Shown one piece after another: positions 1-8,197 of a DNA stretch of 64,000 bases. The notes under the pieces were generated by a model that saw only the letters and a program-made list of their open reading frames with translations, had not been told where the DNA came from and did no database searches. The DNA is from Nemophila menziesii. Its lineage: Eukaryota > Streptophyta > Magnoliopsida > Boraginales > Hydrophyllaceae. The first letter of the stretch is position 1. Each line of letters starts with the position of its first letter. The position numbers and the translations under genes were made by a program. The stretch lies in assembly GCA_029959085.1 (NCBI GenBank), contig JARWIR010000094.1, positions 496,001-560,000 on the forward strand, given 5' to 3'.

Positions 1-9
1 TGACATTTT

Positions 10-770
10 CCTGTTGTAATTGTTCCTAATTTTTCAATTATAATGTTTAAGTTCTGTATTTCAAGTTTGTGATAAGTTTGTCCTTTTTTTGTTTTTTCAT
101 TATATTATACGTGTCATCCTCTTATGACAGAACAGGAGAACAGGAGGACTGTATAGTTATTTATTAAAATAAATAATCACATAAAATTAACATTAATAAT
201 GTAAATGCAAATAAAAAAAGATTTTACATTATAAGAAAATCGTAAAATGAGTGAGTAAAGTGTTTCATTTACAAGATAAAGGGCTAAGTGTTAAAAAGTG
301 AATCTTTGCTTCAAGCCAATCTCTTTTTCTTTCCTTGCGTAATTAGGGTAGTTTAGGGAACCATGGCCCACCCGAGTTTTGATATTTTATTTTGATCCCT
401 AAAGTTTAATTTTATAAAAAACAATTTCTGATATCTTGGTTTTCAGAACATTCACTTGGTCCCCCATATTTTAGAGTTAAATCTTTAAGTATTAATTTAT
501 TATTTTCTATATAAACTCTTTTTGTTTATATAATTTAATATAATTTGTATTATTTTCATTCAATACTTCTTGCATAATTATAATTTAATATAAATCCACT
601 ACAGGGCACATTAAAATTTTAACAGGTTACAATTCTAATTACTCTTTTACCCTTTTTTGTTTTTATTTCTGATATATATTTATTTGATCAAAAATATTTT
701 AAATTCTAATAATTTTTCCTTCTCTCTCATATCTCTAACCTCCCCTTTCTCGCACGTGAAAACCAGGTCT
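10..770. other. AT-rich left part of the unit, no gene seen
   Basis: Representative of the same stretch in all units. It contains a segment of the type TTTTGATCCCTAAAGTTTAA (392-411), a style of motif common in dispersed plant repeats, and several runs of A and T. No open frame with protein character and no clear terminal repeats were found. I infer decayed transposon-derived DNA. Confidence 0.5.
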
Positions 771-820
771 TGCCATGAGCTTCTGTGAGACGATAGCATA
801 ATACTGGTTTCAAACACAAG

Positions 821-888
821 GTATATTTGATTACAAACTTTATTATCCCATTTCTATATAACTTATGCTGATGATACGTATTGTTTAG
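821..888 (+). other. Possible 68 bp intron (speculative)
   Basis: The sequence CACAAG/GTATATTTG at 815-829 resembles a plant donor site, and TATTGTTTAG/TC ending at 888 resembles an acceptor with a T-rich tract. The interval is AT-rich, as plant introns are, but is at the short end for one. A 28-codon frame opens at 893 and closes at 979 just downstream. The same arrangement is kept in other units. There is no evidence of transcription, so chance resemblance is quite possible. Confidence 0.15.
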
Positions 889-1187
889 TCAAATGTGCGA
901 GCTTATTATCAAACTTTTCTCTATGATAAAACTCAAATATCAATTGATAAGAAGATCACGGGTTATGGTCCATTGCTAAAAGACAAGGAAGTGATATTAT
1001 GAATACGTAGGGCATCAGATTCTAATTCAAGAGATTCGGTGGGATGTAGACGATTTTGGAAGTGACGTGATGAAGGATTTAGAGAACAACTTTCTTGGGA
1101 GGCTCCTGGAATGTTAATAGAACAAGAAACAAGAATATGAGGACAGTGCATACAAAATACCGCATCTTGGCTTTAGAAAATTATTGA

Positions 1188-1285
1188 GTTGCTTTGTTTT
1201 GTCAATTTTTGAACTCCTAGTCTAATTTTTTAGTTGCTTTGTTTTGTCAATTTTCGTACTGCTAATTTTTGTAATGCTAGTCTTT
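1188..1285 (+). repeat. 45 bp imperfect direct repeat inside the unit
   Basis: GTTGCTTTGTTTTGTCAATT begins at 1188 and again at 1233, followed by GAACTCCTAGTC and GTACTGCTAATT respectively, with a further TAATTTTTGTAATGCTAGTC echo to about 1285. It is an old internal duplication present in every unit; U7, U8 and U14 read TTTTTTTCAATT in the first copy. Confidence 0.75.
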
Positions 1286-1412
1286 TCTAATAATCATTAG
1301 TATTTTTGTAATAATTGGTAGTAATTTCAATTCAATTTCTTTTCTTTTTGTTATTTCCCTTATTTGAACGTAGTCGTCAAGCAAAATTCCAAAAACTCAA
1401 TGAAATTTCTCG

Positions 1413-1614
1413 ATACTCGGAAAAGTTATTGTACGTACTAAGCATACAATCATACTCAGTACGAGGATACTCAGTCTAGTAACTCAATAAAAAAATTTAA
1501 ACACTTAGTAACTTTTTCTGTTACTGAGCACTTTTTCCTATACTCAGTGTCTTTTTCCATACTCAATACTCCATACCAGTAACGTTTTTCACACTCGGAA
1601 CGCCATACTCAGAA
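1413..1614. repeat. Cluster of degenerate ACTCAG motifs
   Basis: Within about 200 bp the motif ATACTCAG or a close relative occurs repeatedly: ATACTCGG (1413), ATACTCAG twice near 1453 and 1467, TAACTCAA, ATACTCAG near 1540, ATACTCAA near 1559, ATACTCC, ACACTCGG (1591) and ATACTCAG (1605), together with one inverted TTACTGAGC near 1523. Spacing is irregular. The cluster is kept in all units (partly deleted in U11). It could be a degenerate minisatellite or a set of protein binding sites; no binding protein is assigned. Confidence 0.55.
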
Positions 1615-1658
1615 CTTTTTCAGGCGGTGGTCGGTGCTGAAAATTCTTGATAGTTAAT

Positions 1659-1732
1659 GAAGGAGGAGAGAGAATAAAAGATATAGAAGGAGAGAGATTA
1701 ATGGAAATAGAAGAGAAAAAAGAATGAGAGGG
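1659..1732. other. Polypurine tract (pyrimidine-rich on the minus strand)
   Basis: A 74 bp stretch made almost only of A and G on the plus strand, with GGAGGAGAGAGA and GGAGAGAGATT blocks. Read on the minus strand it is CT-rich, like a plant 5' leader, and lies downstream of the minus-strand TATA-like box at 1824-1832. Any short hydrophobic frame here is a by-product of the CT-rich composition. The tract could also form unusual DNA structure. Confidence 0.6.
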
Positions 1733-1823
1733 TTCATTTGTGGCACCAAGATAGTCTCCAAGACCGAATTCACCCTACGATTTTTAGGACCAAAATTATA
1801 ATTGTGTTTTAATTTCTTTGTAG

Positions 1824-1832
1824 TTTTATATA
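1824..1832 (-). promoter_or_regulatory. Minus-strand TATA-like box (weak)
   Basis: The minus strand reads TATATAAAA here, followed about 90 nt downstream by a CT-rich leader-like tract. The arrangement resembles a plant promoter facing left and recurs in each unit. In sequence this AT-rich such a match can arise by chance. Confidence 0.2.
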
Positions 1833-2052
1833 ATAAAATACAAATTTTTATATGTAATTTCATCAGAGACAAGACATTGGATCTTGGGTTGTTTAACTTC
1901 ACCTGCTCTATCAAACTTTTTAAATTTATTTTATCACGTTATAATTTATTTTATCTGTATATTTTTTAAAATTTTAAAATATAGATTATGTTGTATAATA
2001 TAGGGAACTATAATGTAATTAATTTATATGAATTTAATATACAAACAACTTA

Positions 2053-2260
2053 GGGCCCATTTGGAAGTGTTTATTTTAGAGTAAAAAAACGCTTCTAGAA
2101 TAAAAATTTAAATTTGAAAAATTACTTTAAATCTAAAATCACTTTCAGTGTTTTTTTAAGAAGCACCAACTCATAAAGTGATTTTAAGAGTTTAAAACAC
2201 TTTAAAAGTTCGTGAAGCACTTTTAAGTACTTTTTTAAAAAAACATTTCCAAACAATAAC
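2053..2260. mobile_element. Tourist-like MITE candidate, copy in U1
   Basis: A 208 bp fold-back flanked by TTA on both sides (2050-2052 and 2261-2263). The left end GGGCCCATTTGGAAGTG pairs with the right end, whose complement is GTTATTGTTTGGAAATG: the core TTTGGAAxTG is kept while the outermost bases have diverged. Inside, AAAATCACTTT and AAAGTGATTTT form an 11 bp stem. TTA target duplications and a G-starting TIR are known features of PIF/Harbinger-derived Tourist elements, hence the family guess. The flanks also agree further (AACTTA on both sides), so a longer duplication is possible. It inserted before the array expanded, since all units carry it at the same place. Confidence 0.5.
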
Positions 2261-2471
2261 TTATATTACATTTTTATTATAATTTAGAGACCGACTTTAT
2301 TTTTTAAATCGTGGTTATTATTTAATATTATGAAATTATATTAAGCGTATTTTACTCCTATTTGTTGATGTTAAGTATCCGTTATCAAGGGTAGTTTAGG
2401 AGTTCTATTTAGTGAAGGTTCTAAAATTTAAAAAAGCCTGGTATGGGAAAATTCTCTATATAGTTTGTGAG

Positions 2472-2550
2472 TATTTTCTCGATTATTGTAAGATCAGTCA
2501 TTTTGTTCCCCTCTTATCATGCCAGCTATGGACATAATACGAGAAAATTA
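2472..2550. repeat. U1-only segment bounded by 9 bp inverted repeats
   Basis: ATTTTCTCG at 2473-2481 is exactly inverted as CGAGAAAAT at 2540-2548, enclosing 58 bp. Every other unit has GTGAGTTATATCC or a close variant at this place, so the segment is either a small insertion in U1 or an ancestral piece lost before the others expanded. TA-rich flanks would fit insertion of a short fold-back element. Too short to assign a transposon family. Confidence 0.6.
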
Positions 2551-2961
2551 TATATCCTTTTGTATGGCCTTTTAGTATCGCCTAGGGTGTGATAAAAATA
2601 TGATAATAAAATACGGATAAACGATGCACTAACAACCTAGACTAATCACGTTACTCACGTCATGTATCACATGTTGTATGCAAGTTTTAACGATAAGTCA
2701 GATGCAGACTCAGGGACTTAGTGTGTTATGCGAATCACGTCTCACCATTATTGAAATGTGGTTTATCAATTGATTTATTAAAACAACATTACTAATCATC
2801 AATATCTAATTTTGATAGAAAATATTATATTTAACTATTATAATTAATAACCTATATATTTAAATCATGTTCCAATAATATAGCGAGTGTATCCATTTGA
2901 TAAACTATCTAATTATAAAATTAAAGTATTTAAACAATTTTATCAACTAGTAATTTACAAA

Positions 2962-2977
2962 AATTTGAATTCAAATT
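2962..2977. other. 16 bp perfect palindrome AATTTGAATTCAAATT
   Basis: The sequence equals its own reverse complement and centres on an EcoRI site. It is kept in all complete units (for example 11069-11084 in U3). A short hairpin AGATG/CATCT follows at 3053-3067. Could be chance in AT-rich DNA; its invariance mostly reflects the general similarity of units. Confidence 0.6.
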
Positions 2978-3366
2978 CTTCACATAACTGATAGTTTACT
3001 ATGTATAATAAATATATTAAGCAAATAAAGAAATTAAAATCATAATAAGCAAAGATGAAAAACATCTAAATCAAGTTTTACTAGTATTAATATCATTTTA
3101 AATATATATTAATTCAAATAAGGTAAAATATCAAAATTCAACAAATTATATAAGAACAAAAAACTAATTACACCTCTTTGTATGAATAATAAATTATAAA
3201 CCATAATTACTATATTTTTTTGACTATGTTAACTATATAAAATATGTTTTAATAAAAAACGAATAACTCAAAATTTATTCAATTAACCAAAAGATAGAAA
3301 AATAAAATAATCTATATAAAATTGCCGCCTCTCCCTTCCAAAGCCTAGCCTCCAAATTTTCTTGTC

Positions 3367-3374
3367 TATAAATA
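3367..3374 (+). promoter_or_regulatory. Plus-strand TATA box, one per unit
   Basis: TATAAATA preceded by GTC and a GC-richer block (GCCGCCTCTCCC near 3324, CCTAGCC) and followed about 30 nt downstream by ACACACACAAAAACATCATC, which resembles a plant transcription start and leader. In U7 and later units the upstream block reads CTAACCCTAG or CTAACCCTAA, resembling the telo-box core AACCCTA found in plant promoters. Other copies: 7422-7429, 11477-11484, 15534-15541, 19589-19596 (TATAAATC), 23643-23650, 27705-27712, 31775-31782, 35848-35855, 39931-39938, 43959-43966, 48549-48556, 53145-53152, 57167-57174, 61234-61241. Promoter function is inferred from layout. Confidence 0.45.
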
Positions 3375-3444
3375 ACAAATTACACACACAAAAACATCAT
3401 CAAATTGTAATATTTTGTATCATTATTTTGTAATGATTGATAGA

Positions 3445-3528
3445 ATGTGTCCGTTCTCAAAGATGCTTCTTTCTCTGTCGATCTTTTCATTTTCATGTCA
3501 AGTGTATTTTTCTTTCAGAGATCGTTGA
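3445..3528 (+). CDS. 27-codon micro-ORF after the TATA box (doubtful)
   Basis: The ATG about 70 nt after the TATA box opens a frame starting MCPFSKMLLSLSIFSFSCQ, which is hydrophobic like a secretion signal, and ends at TGA 3526-3528. CAAG/TGTATTT with TTTCTTTCAG after it has some splice-site character, but the joins I tested to the downstream frame gave early stops. The start codon is lost in U6 and U7 (AAGGTG) and deleted in U13, which argues against a conserved peptide. It could be the broken first exon of an amplified gene fragment, or chance. Confidence 0.15.
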   Translation: MCPFSKMLLSLSIFSFSCQVYFSFRDR

Positions 3529-3800
3529 CCATTCCATTTCAATCAAATATTATTTCACAGATTAATATTTTTATTAATTTTTTATCATCTTGTCATTCTA
3601 ATAGATGAGGGACATGTATAGTAAAATTAATGTGTCATGCCCGTAAAATAAAATGTTTAATGGTATTTATGTATAAATTTCAGATAAGATAGAGACAAAA
3701 GAAGTGTTTAGTACCTTCCACGAAGAAGCATCTACTTGTGGACAAGCTAACATTTATACTTCGATTTAACGATGATTTGAGAAGAATCAACACGGAGAAG

Positions 3801-4019
3801 ATGAACATTAACACAGTGCTCAAATCAATAGCTTATTGCTTCTCCTTTATAATGAATTTACTCTCTTTCTGTACTTTGGATGTTTCTAAAGGCTGGTACT
3901 TGATTGATTTTGTATTGTTATTTTCAATATATTTTATCATAACCTTTATTGTGTGTACATTAATTTTAAAATATCTCTATTTGAACTTGATTCAAATTAT
4001 TTCATTTTTTATTTATTGA
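3801..4019 (+). CDS. 72-codon hydrophobic ORF, repeated in most units (doubtful)
   Basis: From ATG 3801 the frame reads MNINTVLKSIAYCFSFIMNL and continues to a stop at 4017-4019. It has two hydrophobic stretches, about residues 10-26 and 32-56 (WYLIDFVLLFSIYFIITFIV), that could be membrane segments. Equivalent frames end at 8074, 12129, 16186, 20241, 24294, 28356, 32426, 36499, 44610, 49200, 53767, 57818 and 61817. The ATG is changed to ATA in U9, U11 and U12, deleted in U15, and a 37 bp deletion breaks the frame in U10. Longer N-terminal extensions differ in frame between U1-U5 and U7 onward. T-rich DNA readily gives such hydrophobic frames. No family recognised. Confidence 0.2.
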   Translation: MNINTVLKSIAYCFSFIMNLLSFCTLDVSKGWYLIDFVLLFSIYFIITFIVCTLILKYLYLNLIQIISFFIY

Positions 4020-4142
4020 AATTATTATATTGAAATTTTAGTTAGATATTCATGGCTATCAGTCGTTTAATATGGAAAAAAATTTACAAAAAAATTAAAG
4101 CTAGACATATTTCTAGCAAAATTTTATAGTCCTTGAAATTTG

Positions 4143-7100
4143 CCTGTTGTAATTGTTCCTAATTTTACAATTATGATGTTTAAGTTCTGTATTTCAAGTT
4201 TGTGATAAGTTTGTCCTTTTTTTGTTTTTTCATTATATTATACGTGTCATCCTCTTATGATAGAACAGGAGAACATGAGGACTGTATAGTTATTTATTAA
4301 AATAAATAATCTCATAAAATTAACATTAATAATGTAAATGCAGATAAAAAAAGATTTTACATTGTAAGAAAATCGTAAAATGAGTGAGTAAAGTGTTACA
4401 TTTACAAGATAAAGGGCTAAGTGTTAAAAAGTGAATCTTTACTTCAAGCCAATCTCTTTTTCTTTCCTTGCGTAATTAGGGTAGACTAGGGGACCATGGC
4501 CCACCCGAGTTTTGATATTTTATTTTGATCCCTAAAGTTTAATTTTATAAAAAACAATTTCTGATATCTTGGTTTTCAGAACATTCACTTGGTCTCCCAT
4601 ATTTTAGAGTTAAATCTTAAAGTATTAATTTATTTTTTTCTATATAAACTCTTTTTGTTTATATAATTTAATATAATTGGTATTATTTTCGTTCAATACT
4701 TCTTGCATAAATATGATTTAATATAAATCCACTCCAGGGCACAATAAAATTTTAACAGGTTACAATTCCAATTACTCTTTTACCCTTTTTTGTTTTTATT
4801 TCTGATATATATTTATTTGATCAAAAATATTTTAAATTCTAATAATTTTTCCTTCTCTCTCATATCTCTAACCTCCCCTTTCTCGCACGTGAAAACCAGG
4901 TCTTGCCATGAGCTTCTGTGAGACGATAGCATAATATTGGTTTCAAACACAAGGTATATTTGATTACAAACTTTATTATCCCATTTCTATATAACTTATG
5001 ATGATGATACGTATTGTTTAGTCAAATGTGCGAGCTTATTATCAAACTTTTCTTGATGATAAAACTCAAATATCAGTTGATAAGAAGATCAAGGGTTATG
5101 GTCCATTGCTAAAAGACAAGGAAGTGATATTATGAATACGTAGGGCATCAGATTCTAAATCAAGAGATTCGGTGGGATGTAGACAATTTTGGAAGTGACG
5201 AGATGAAGAATTTAGAGAACAACTTTCTTGGGAGGCTCCTGGAATGTTAATAGAACAAGAAACAAGAATATGAGGACAGTGCATACAAAATACCGCATCT
5301 TGGCTTTAGAAAATTATTGAGTTGCTTTGTTTTGTCAATTTTTGAACTCCTAGTCTAATTTTTTAGTTGCTTTGTTTTGTTAATTTTTGTACTGCTAATT
5401 TTTGTAATGCTAGTCTTTTCTAATAATCATTAGTATTTTTGTAATAATTAGTAGTAATTTCAATTCAATTTCTTTTCTTTTTGTTATTTCCCTTATATGA
5501 ACGTAGTCGTCAAACAAAATTCCAAAAACTCAATGAAATTTTTCGATACTCGGAAAAGTTATTGTACGTACTAAGCATACAATCATACTCAGTACGAGGA
5601 TACTCAGTCTAGTAACTCAATAAAAAAATTTAAACACTTAGTAACTTTTTCCGTTACTGAGCACTTTTTCCTATACTCAGTATCTTTTTCCATACTCAAT
5701 ACTCCATACCAGTAACATTTTTCACACTCGGAACGCCATACTCAGAACTTTTTCAGGCGGTGGTCGGTGATGAAAATTCTTGATAGTTAATGAAGGAGGA
5801 GAGAGAATAAAAGATATAGAAGGAGAGAGATTAATGGAAATAGAAGAGAAAAAAGAATGAGAGGGTTCATTTGTGGCACCAAGATAGTCTCCAAGACCGA
5901 ATTCACCCTACGATTTTTAAGACCAAAATTATAATTGTGTTTTAATTTCTTTGTAGTTTTATATAATAAAATACAAATTTTTATATGTAATTTCATTAGA
6001 GACAAGACATTGGATCTTGGGTCGATTAACTTCACCTGCTCTATCAAACTTTTTAAATTTATTTTATCACGTTATAATTTATTTTATTTGTATATTTTTA
6101 AAAATTTTAAAATATAGATTATGTTGTATAATATAGGGAATTATAATGTAATTAATTTATATGAATTTAATATACAAACAACTTAGGGCCCATTTGGAAG
6201 TGTTTATTTTAGAGTAAAAAAAGGCTTCTAGAATAAAAATTTAAATTTGAAAAATTACTTTAAATCTAAAATCACTTTAAGTGTTTTTTAAGAAGCACCA
6301 ACTCATAAAGTGATTTTAAGAGTTTAAAACACTTTAAAAGTTCGTGAAACACTTTTAAGTACTTTTTTAAAAAAGCATTTCCAACCAATAACTTATATTA
6401 CATTTTTATTATAATATAGAGACCGACTTTGTTTTTTAAATCGTGGTTATTATTTAATATTATGAAATTATATTAAGCGTATTTTACTCCAATTTGTTGA
6501 TGTTAAGTATCCGTTATCAAGGGTAGTTTAGGAGTTTTATTTAGTGAAGGTTCTAAAATTCAAAAAAGCCTGGTATGGGAAAGTTCTCTATATAGTCTGT
6601 GAGTTATATCCTTTTGTATGGCCTTTTAGTATCGCCTAGGGTGTGATAAAAATATGATAATAAAATACGGATAAACGATGCACTAACAACCTAGACTAAT
6701 CACGTTACTCACGTCATGTATCACATGTTGTATGCAAGTTTTAACGATAAGTCAGATGCAGACTCAGGGACTTAGTGTGTTATGCGAATCACGTCTCACC
6801 ATTATTGAAATGTGGTTTATCAATTGATTTATTAAAACAACATTACTAATCATCAATATCTAATTTTGATAGAAAATATTATATTTAACTATTATAATTA
6901 ATAACCTATATATTTAAAGCATGTTCCAATAATATAGCGAGTGTATCCATTTGATAAACCATCTAATTATAAAATTAAAGTATTTAAACAATTTTATCAA
7001 CTAGTAATTTACAAAAATTTGAATTCAAATTCTTCACATAACTGATAGTTTACTATATATAATAAATATATTAAGCAAATAAAGAAATTAAAATCTTAAT

Positions 7101-8197
7101 AAGCAAAGATGAAAAACATCTAAATCAAGTTTTACTAGTATTAATATCATTTTAAATATATATTAATTCTAATAAGGTAAAATATCAAAATTCAACAAAT
7201 TATATAAGAACAAAAAACTAATTACACCTCTTTGTATGAATAATAAATTATAAACCATAATTACTATATTTTTTTTTACTATGTTAACTATATAAAATAT
7301 GTTTTAATAAAAAAAGAATAACTCAAAATTTATTCAATTAACCAAAAGATAGAAAAATAAAATAATCTATATAAAATTGCCGCCTCTCCCTTCCAAAGCC
7401 TAGCCTCCAAATTTTCTTGTCTATAAATAACAAATTACACACACAAAAACATCATCAAATTGTAATATTTTGTATCATTATTTTGTAATGATTGATAGAA
7501 TGTGTCCGTTCTCAAAGATGCTTCTTTCTCTGTCGATCTTTTCATTTTCATGTCAAGTGTATTTTTCTTTCAGAGATCGTTGACCATTCCATTTCAATCA
7601 AATATTCTTTCACAGATTAATATTTTTATTAATTTTTTATCATCTTGTCATTCTAATAGATGAGGGACATGTATAGTAAAATTAATGTGTCATGCCTGTA
7701 AAATAAAATGTTTAATGGTATTTATGTATAAATTTCAGATAAGATAGAGACAAAAGAAGTGTTTAGTACCTTCCATGAAGAAGCATCTACTTGTGGACAA
7801 GCTAACATTTATACTTCGATTTAACGATGATTTGGGAAGAATCAACACGGAGAAGATGAACATTAACACAGTGCTCAAATCAATAGCTTATTGCTTCTCC
7901 TTTATAATGAATTTACTCTCTTTCTGTACTTTGGATGTTTCTAAAGGCTGGTACTTGATTGATTTTGTATTGTTATTTTCAATATATTTTATCATAACCT
8001 TTATTGTGTGTACATTAATTTTAAAATATCTCTATTTGAACTTGATTCAAATTATTTCATTTTTTATTTATTGAAATTATTATATTGAAATTTTAGTTAG
8101 ATATTCATGGCTATCAGTCGTTTAATATGGAAAAAAATTTACAAAAAAATTAAAGCTAGACATATTTCTAGCAAAATTTTATAGTCCTTGAAATTTG
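4143..8197 (+). repeat. Repeat unit U2 (subfamily A)
   Basis: First member of the homogenised group U2-U6, recognised by GATGATGATACG near 4990, GACGAGATGAAGAATTTAG near 5196, absence of the 23 bp GT-rich insertion, and TTTATACTTCG in the right part. It is almost identical to U3 along its whole length, which suggests a very recent one-unit duplication or conversion. Compared with U1 it lacks the 76 bp inverted-repeat segment. Confidence 0.95.
6186..6392. mobile_element. MITE candidate, copy in U2
   Basis: Same position in the unit and same TTA flanks; 207 bp. The right end reads TTCCAACCAATAAC, one base changed in the TIR core (shared with U3 and U4). Confidence 0.5.

Larger units (their letters stand above)
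2264..3300. other. AT-rich stretch between MITE and promoter, no gene seen
   Basis: Representative for all units. It holds a short region with several ACGT cores (near 2646-2660 and 2738, CACGTCATG and AATCACGTC), then about 500 bp of very AT-rich DNA with the 16 bp palindrome. No protein-like frame. Its GC is visibly lower than that of the left half of the unit. Confidence 0.5.
1..4142 (+). repeat. Repeat unit U1 (mosaic, longest standard unit)
   Basis: This unit is 4133 bp from base 10; bases 1-9 look like the tail of the preceding unit, slightly diverged. Its left part carries variants seen in U10-U13 and U16 (CACTACAGGGCACATT near 596, GCTGATGATACG near 867, GACGTGATGAAGG near 1063). It lacks the 23 bp GT-rich insertion typical of U7-U16. 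Its right part matches U2-U5 (TTTATACTTCG near 3753). It uniquely holds an extra segment of about 79 bp at 2472-2550. U1 is therefore a recombinant between the two variant groups, or a remnant of their common ancestor. Confidence 0.93.

Noticed and set aside
963..1151. Minus-strand 62-codon open frame kept in all 16 units
   Set aside because: Length is kept, but most differences between units that I noticed change the amino acid (P/S, R/C/H, E/D, S/Y), there is no recognisable family, and no start context. General similarity of the units explains its persistence.
1413..1614. CRISPR-like array
   Set aside because: The motifs are short, degenerate and irregularly spaced, and the setting is a plant-type genome.
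1654..1914. Minus-strand 86-codon open frame ending in a Leu/Ser-rich hydrophobic tail
   Set aside because: The tail is simply the translation of the polypurine tract's complement; the frame is broken by a TAA in U7, U8 and U14.
5935..6117. Plus-strand 60-codon frame opposite the previous one
   Set aside because: It depends on a non-ATG start, overlaps the AT-rich antisense of the other frame and is present only in some units.
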